Source: an uncultured Bifidobacteriaceae bacterium (GTDB lineage Bacteria > Actinomycetota > Actinomycetes > Actinomycetales > Bifidobacteriaceae). Taken from it: a DNA stretch of 64,000 nucleotides. A program made the translations under genes and the position numbers. The stretch is from assembly GCA_947253155.1 (NCBI GenBank), contig CAMXYK010000005.1:1-64000 (forward strand). Direction: 5' to 3'. The notes beneath the pieces are model-generated. The model did no database searches. It saw only the letters and a list, made by a program, of their open reading frames with translations, and was not told where the DNA came from. Position 1 is the first letter of the stretch; every line of letters starts with the position of its first letter. Below are positions 59,917 to 64,000 of the stretch, in pieces.

Positions 59917-61486
59917 GAGTCCTCATGATACTTCAAAGCACGGCGAATTACCTGCAGAATCAGATATTTTGCATAAGCATAAGTTGCTTGGTGTAGTTAC
60001 TCTTGCCACGATAAGTGCAGTATTTCTTCTTGCAGTAGCGTTAGTTGTGGCATCATGTTTTACTTTTCCTCAATTTGTAGATAATCCTGATTCGCCAAGT
60101 AGCAGCGTAACTCGTAGCGTTGGTGCTACACGTTTGCAATCTATTTGCCCTATTCGATTGTCGTTGCCGGATTCAACTAAGTATGGCGATAGCCAATATC
60201 AAGAATCAGAAGGTGATTTGCAATCTTTTGCACGTTACGGAGCGTTTGGTGATGTTTATAAAGCTGGAGTGCATAATATTCGAGATAATAATGATGAAAC
60301 GGAATCTTTATTAACAAAAGCAGCTGATTCAGATACTTCATCACTTATTTCCAATAGTAATGTTGATCATGATGCTCAAGCTTTAGAGGGACGTTTATCT
60401 AAAGTTGCATCAGGTACAGGAATTACTGCTTCAATGGCTTCATGGGCAACAAATGGTGATATACGAGGATTATCTGCCACTACATGCTCTACTCCTTTAA
60501 TGAAGCAAGCATTTTTAATTCCTGAAACAGGAGCTGGTATTTCTTTACGTTTAGAAGCATTCAATTCTACTTCTAAACCAACAGTAATTCGCGTTCGTGC
60601 GTGGTCTTCTAAGCATGGAAGTAATCCGTTAGCTCTTTCTACGGGAAGTGCTTTTACAGTTCCAGCTCGTTCTCACGCTTCTTTCGATCTTTCTGCTGCA
60701 GTTCCTAAATCTTCCGGACTATATGTTCAAACTGAAAGTGAGCAAGCTCCCGTTGCATCATTCGTAAAAGTTGTGCACATGAACGGACTTTCAATAAAAG
60801 GTGTCGATATTATTCGAGCATTAAGCCCTAAATCAAATTCCACTGTTCTATCTGGAATCAGCGAAGGCGATCAAGCAAAATTATATGTATGGCCTAGCAA
60901 GGATGGCAACGCAACTATTTCTTGGATAGATGTTTCTGGAACACAAAAAGTAAAAGATATATCGCTAAAATCTCATAATTTACAGGTTATTGATCTTGGC
61001 GCAGTTCCAGAAAAAACACATGCAATAAGTATTGAAGGCGTGCCAACAGTAGCAATGATGTCAGTTTCGCGAGATGGTAAAGATGGTCAATCAGATGTTG
61101 CTTTTGTTGAAGCATCAAGAGCACAGGGAAGTAGCGCAATCGTTTCGCCAGTTAGCGCTTCTGAAACGACTTTATACTTTGCTTCAACAAGCGATAACGA
61201 TTCATCTGTGTTCTTACAAAGCTTTGGAAAAACAGGACTTCTTACAGGCAGCGAACGTATTTCCATTCCTGCTCACAGCGTAGTAAGCATTCCTGCTGAA
61301 AATATTTCAAATGATGCTGTAATGTTCACCGTAAAAACGCAAAATAATATTTCATTCTCTGCTCGTATTCGCAAAAATGAAGTAGATAAAGCCGGTGCTG
61401 CTGGTATTTCTTGGCTAGCATCACAGTCTTTAGAGCCTCAGCAAATGCAAGTGTATGTAAGTAATAATAACCATATTGTGCATTAA
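59903..61486 (+). CDS. DUF5719-like exported protein
   Basis: 527 residues. A single N-terminal anchor helix (VTLATISAVFLLAVALVVASC) and a large external beta-rich region with little sequence hallmark (for example TGSAFTVPARSHASFDLS and ISIPAHSVVSIPAEN). Position directly after a membrane GT2, with a 14-nt overlap and GAGGAGG about 10 nt before the ATG, matches the DUF5719 gene of actinobacterial envelope clusters; I call the family from context more than motif. It may be an external partner of the glycosyltransferase. Confidence 0.68.
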   Translation: MSWRKSPHDTSKHGELPAESDILHKHKLLGVVTLATISAVFLLAVALVVASCFTFPQFVDNPDSPSSSVTRSVGATRLQSICPIRLSLPDSTKYGDSQYQESEGDLQSFARYGAFGDVYKAGVHNIRDNNDETESLLTKAADSDTSSLISNSNVDHDAQALEGRLSKVASGTGITASMASWATNGDIRGLSATTCSTPLMKQAFLIPETGAGISLRLEAFNSTSKPTVIRVRAWSSKHGSNPLALSTGSAFTVPARSHASFDLSAAVPKSSGLYVQTESEQAPVASFVKVVHMNGLSIKGVDIIRALSPKSNSTVLSGISEGDQAKLYVWPSKDGNATISWIDVSGTQKVKDISLKSHNLQVIDLGAVPEKTHAISIEGVPTVAMMSVSRDGKDGQSDVAFVEASRAQGSSAIVSPVSASETTLYFASTSDNDSSVFLQSFGKTGLLTGSERISIPAHSVVSIPAENISNDAVMFTVKTQNNISFSARIRKNEVDKAGAAGISWLASQSLEPQQMQVYVSNNNHIVH

Positions 61487-61543
61487 ATATTTGGCAAAAA
61501 TTTTACTATAAATATAATCGCAATATTTTGGCAGAAATAAAAT

Positions 61544-62503
61544 ATGATTAAACGTAAGAAAATTATTATCGACACTGACTGCGGTTCCGACGATGCTATG
61601 GCAATAGCTATGGCATTAAATGATCCTAGCTACGAAATACTCATGTTTTCTACCGTCTCTGGAAATGTGAGCATGAGTCAAGCAACCACTAATACTCTTA
61701 CTACGATCGAATATGCTAATACTTACGAGCCTCCAGTTTATTGCGGAAGCCGAAATATGCTGATGAGAAAACTCGAGTACGCTTACGAAACGCACGGCAG
61801 AGACGGCATGGGAGACATCGGTTTAGTGCCTCATAAGCTTAAGGCTTCTAAAGGGAATGCCGTTATAAAAATGCTTGAATTTTTGCGCAATAGCAATGAT
61901 GGTGAGATTGATATTATTACATTAGGCCCGTTAACTAATATTGCGCTCGCTTTGCGTCTTGATGAAGATGCAATGCGTAAAATTGGCAGGCTTACTATTA
62001 TGGGTTCTGCAGGTCTTGGTAGGGGAAATGTGACCCCTGTTGCTGAGTTTAATGTTTGGCAGGATCCTGAAGCTGCAAAAATAGTTATTGAATCAGGTTT
62101 GCCAAATATTAATTTAGTTGGTTGGGATGCTTGCTTAGGAGATTGCATGTTAAATCCTAAAGAGATTGACATGATTCGTAATAGTGGTCCGTTGGGTAAG
62201 TTTGCTATTGATTGCAATAAAGAACTTATGCAAATGAATATTGAACGCTTTGGCGACGCTTACCTTGATATGGCCGATCCTTCAGCTGTAGCTGCAGCAT
62301 TATGCCCATCTTGCGTGCAAGTTTGCGAACCTTATTATTGTGAAGTTGATGTTACTAATGGTCCAAATTATGGTGCTGTTGTTGTGGATGTTAATAATTG
62401 CACTGGCAAAAATGCAAACGTTAAAGTTTGCAGTAAGCTAAGTGCTTCAACTTACAAGCAATATATTTATAAAACTTTAGGTGTTTGTAAATCTAAAAAT
62501 TAA
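61544..62503 (+). CDS. Nucleoside hydrolase (IUNH family), second copy
   Basis: 319 residues. N-terminal IIIDTDCGSDDAMAIAMAL calcium site, TLGPLTNIALAL, MGSAG, EFNVWQDPEAA and a C-terminal MADPSAVAAALCP. Only moderately like the copy at 39223, so different nucleoside preference is likely. No clear Shine-Dalgarno precedes the ATG. It stands between the envelope cluster and the convergent metallopeptidase-like gene. Confidence 0.93.
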   Translation: MIKRKKIIIDTDCGSDDAMAIAMALNDPSYEILMFSTVSGNVSMSQATTNTLTTIEYANTYEPPVYCGSRNMLMRKLEYAYETHGRDGMGDIGLVPHKLKASKGNAVIKMLEFLRNSNDGEIDIITLGPLTNIALALRLDEDAMRKIGRLTIMGSAGLGRGNVTPVAEFNVWQDPEAAKIVIESGLPNINLVGWDACLGDCMLNPKEIDMIRNSGPLGKFAIDCNKELMQMNIERFGDAYLDMADPSAVAAALCPSCVQVCEPYYCEVDVTNGPNYGAVVVDVNNCTGKNANVKVCSKLSASTYKQYIYKTLGVCKSKN

Positions 62504-62506
62504 TAT

Positions 62507-62935
62507 TTACATTCCCCAATCAGGATCAATCTCTTCAGGCCTTCTACCATACAGTTCTGCTAATCTTTGCACAAGCTCGTCGCGAATAGCATACTGTAAT
62601 TCTGTTCTGTTGCTTACGTGCGTGCATAATGGCATACGATACAGCACAATACGAGGTGGTATTCCGCGGTTTGCTGGGAATGCTTGAGACATAATTCTGC
62701 GGTTATGCTCCCATAACACTGTTTGCGATGGTGGCACGTCTTCTACAGCGAATTGAACATCTTTTGTAAGTGCTTTCCAAGCGCTATTAAGTCTACGAAT
62801 TTGAGCAGCTACCATAGCGTCAAACATGCCACTGGCTGTTCTATATTGCGGTAGACGAGTGCCGAATATTGGCGCTCTTAAACCTCGGCCATGGCGATTT
62901 CTGTAGTGTCGTTCTTCCCAAATTACGCTTGTCAT
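62507..62935 (-). CDS. Metallopeptidase-fold family protein lacking HExxH
   Basis: 142 residues from ATG 62935, chosen because TACAGT on the minus strand ends exactly 6 nt before it (leaderless) and the longer frame adds a non-homologous stretch. HGRGLRAPIFG, QFAVEDVPPSQ and the segment RIVLYRMPLC are typical of the small actinobacterial zincin-like family (Rv3259 type). At the expected zinc site the sequence is IRDELVQRLAELYG, without the HExxH histidines, so it cannot bind zinc in the usual way. Likely a structural or regulatory relative. Confidence 0.7.
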   Translation of the reverse strand: MTSVIWEERHYRNRHGRGLRAPIFGTRLPQYRTASGMFDAMVAAQIRRLNSAWKALTKDVQFAVEDVPPSQTVLWEHNRRIMSQAFPANRGIPPRIVLYRMPLCTHVSNRTELQYAIRDELVQRLAELYGRRPEEIDPDWGM

Positions 62936-62941
62936 ACTTCT

Positions 62942-62947
62942 ACTGTA
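62942..62947 (-). promoter_or_regulatory. -10 for leaderless metallopeptidase-like mRNA
   Basis: Minus-strand TACAGT, 6 nt before ATG 62935. Confidence 0.45.
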
Positions 62948-63071
62948 AAAGAAGGCTCGGGCAAGAAAGCAAAAAAGCAAAAACTAAGTAAAATCTATTT
63001 CTAAAGTATGTGAAATATAAGCACGATATGAAATACTGTATATATAGTCTTATAAATCAGGAGGCGCTACG

Positions 63072-63890
63072 ATGCTCAAACCAATAGTTCATGATTGGGA
63101 TGAGTGCAATCTTCCTGAGCTTATTTCTAAATCTTCTCTTATTGCTTTTGATTTAGACAACACGTTAGCTTGCTCTAAAAAACCTATGCTTGCTCCTATG
63201 GCAAATGCGTTAAGTGAACTTGTTAATTTAATTCCTGTTGCTATTGTTACAGGCGGCTGCTTATCTTTAGTTAAAAGTCAAGTTTTGGACGTTCTTTTAA
63301 CAGGCACTAAACTTGAGAATCTTCATATTATGCCAACTAATGGAACAAGTTATTACAGAGTTGACAACAGCAAGGCTTTTCAATGTGTTTACGAGCATAT
63401 TATTGATTCTGAGCAAGCTAAATATGTTGTTGAAGTTATACAAAAATATGCTAAGCAGATGGGAATTTGGAAAAGTCATGGTGATTCAATGCTTTGGGGT
63501 GAGCAGATTGAAAACCGTGGCAGTCAAATTACTTTTTCTGCGCTCGGGCAGCTTGCTCCAGTTGATTATAAAAGAGCATGGGATCCAACTGGCAGATTAA
63601 AAAATATGCTTGCTCAAAATATTTCTAAAGCTTTGCCTGATTTTGCTGTTCGCGCTGGTGGTTACACGAGCATAGATATATATAAACGCGGTGATGACAA
63701 AGCTCAAGCATTGCTTACATTGGCTAAATATTGCGATTTTAATATTGAAAATATATCTTTTATTGGCGATCGAATGTATGACGGCGGAAATGATTATCCA
63801 ACAGCTTTTACTGGCGCTTTGGCTGTGAGAGTATCAAATCCGTCTGATACTTTGAACTTGTGCCTTCGCGTGCTTGATTATTTGAAATAA
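63072..63890 (+). CDS. HAD-superfamily phosphatase (IIB type)
   Basis: 272 residues. Motif I FDLDNTLA with nucleophile and acid Asp, motif II IVTGG, and motif IV GDRMYDGGND, with a cap domain inserted between II and III, as in Cof/phosphomannomutase/sucrose-phosphatase relatives. AGGAGG lies 6 nt before the ATG. Sugar-phosphate substrate probable but not identifiable. The remaining 110 nt of the window show no gene. Confidence 0.88.
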   Translation: MLKPIVHDWDECNLPELISKSSLIAFDLDNTLACSKKPMLAPMANALSELVNLIPVAIVTGGCLSLVKSQVLDVLLTGTKLENLHIMPTNGTSYYRVDNSKAFQCVYEHIIDSEQAKYVVEVIQKYAKQMGIWKSHGDSMLWGEQIENRGSQITFSALGQLAPVDYKRAWDPTGRLKNMLAQNISKALPDFAVRAGGYTSIDIYKRGDDKAQALLTLAKYCDFNIENISFIGDRMYDGGNDYPTAFTGALAVRVSNPSDTLNLCLRVLDYLK

Positions 63891-64000
63891 GTAGTAAGCG
63901 GCATTTTTATTTAGTTTATACACATATGCACAAATTTTGCGTTTTTGAAGAGCTTTTAACCACAATGATATTTTTTTGTTGTAATGAATTATTTAACTCT

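Overview
The window reads as chromosomal DNA of a low-GC Bifidobacteriaceae member, most probably Gardnerella. The evidence is actinobacterial signature genes (a WhiB-family regulator beside a PdtaS-type histidine kinase, a lexA / LysM / nrdR block, an HrpA of about 1370 residues, a HelD-type helicase, tandem LCP genes beside a membrane GT2 and a probable DUF5719 gene) in AT-rich DNA with Gardnerella-like protein sequences. No rRNA, tRNA, CRISPR array, prophage or intact insertion sequence was recognised.

Layout. 1-2.9 kb: an MFS transporter and the Ser/Thr symporter SstT. 2.9-5.3 kb: a leftward cysteine-biosynthesis operon, cysK-cysE, preceded by a good promoter, a 28-codon polycysteine leader ORF and a factor-independent terminator, i.e. 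a predicted cysteine-sensing attenuator. 5.6-6.8 kb: a secreted CAP-domain protein with an acidic repeat tail. 7.1-10.2 kb: an ECF importer operon (S, T, A, A') whose S-component gene is frameshifted at an A7 tract. 10.3-17.3 kb: an accessory stretch with a GNAT enzyme, an ABC exporter, a DUF3137-like/LemA pair, a nucleoside phosphorylase, an AbiEi antitoxin whose AbiEii toxin is cut to 30 codons, and several families of short intergenic repeats. 17.3-20.3 kb: a large sortase-anchored surface protein with a C10 tract in codons 43-46 (a contingency-locus layout). 20.6-25.3 kb: an NhaC-like antiporter and an ABC/YhgE-Pip pair whose upstream region holds three consecutive microsatellites and a coupled mini-ORF.

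25.4-33.4 kb: redox and amino-acid metabolism (iron alcohol dehydrogenase, NADH oxidase, lipoprotein plus CtpE-like P-type ATPase, L-serine dehydratase). 33.5-38.9 kb: housekeeping (FKBP, GreA, LexA with SOS boxes, a ChiZ/YneA-like LysM protein, NrdR, HelD-like helicase). 39.2-41.7 kb: a nucleoside hydrolase and an MFS permease. 41.8-49.4 kb: HrpA, an RsmC-like methyltransferase, HflX, lactate dehydrogenase. 49.5-51.3 kb: PdtaS and WhiB. 51.4-61.5 kb: a cell-envelope block (orphan EccC/FtsK-like ATPase, two LCP ligases, a large membrane glycosyltransferase, a DUF5719-like protein). 61.5-63.9 kb: a second nucleoside hydrolase, a degenerate metallopeptidase-fold protein and a HAD phosphatase.

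Themes. Cysteine made by cysE/cysK appears to control its own operon through translation of the leader. Surface and transport functions carry slippage-prone repeats (C10, A7, promoter microsatellites), and several conserved enzymes carry in-frame low-complexity inserts of about 12 bp periodicity. Five genes have a TANNNT -10 element exactly 6 nt before the start codon and no Shine-Dalgarno, suggesting leaderless mRNAs. All functional calls rest on motif recognition by eye; no database search was run.
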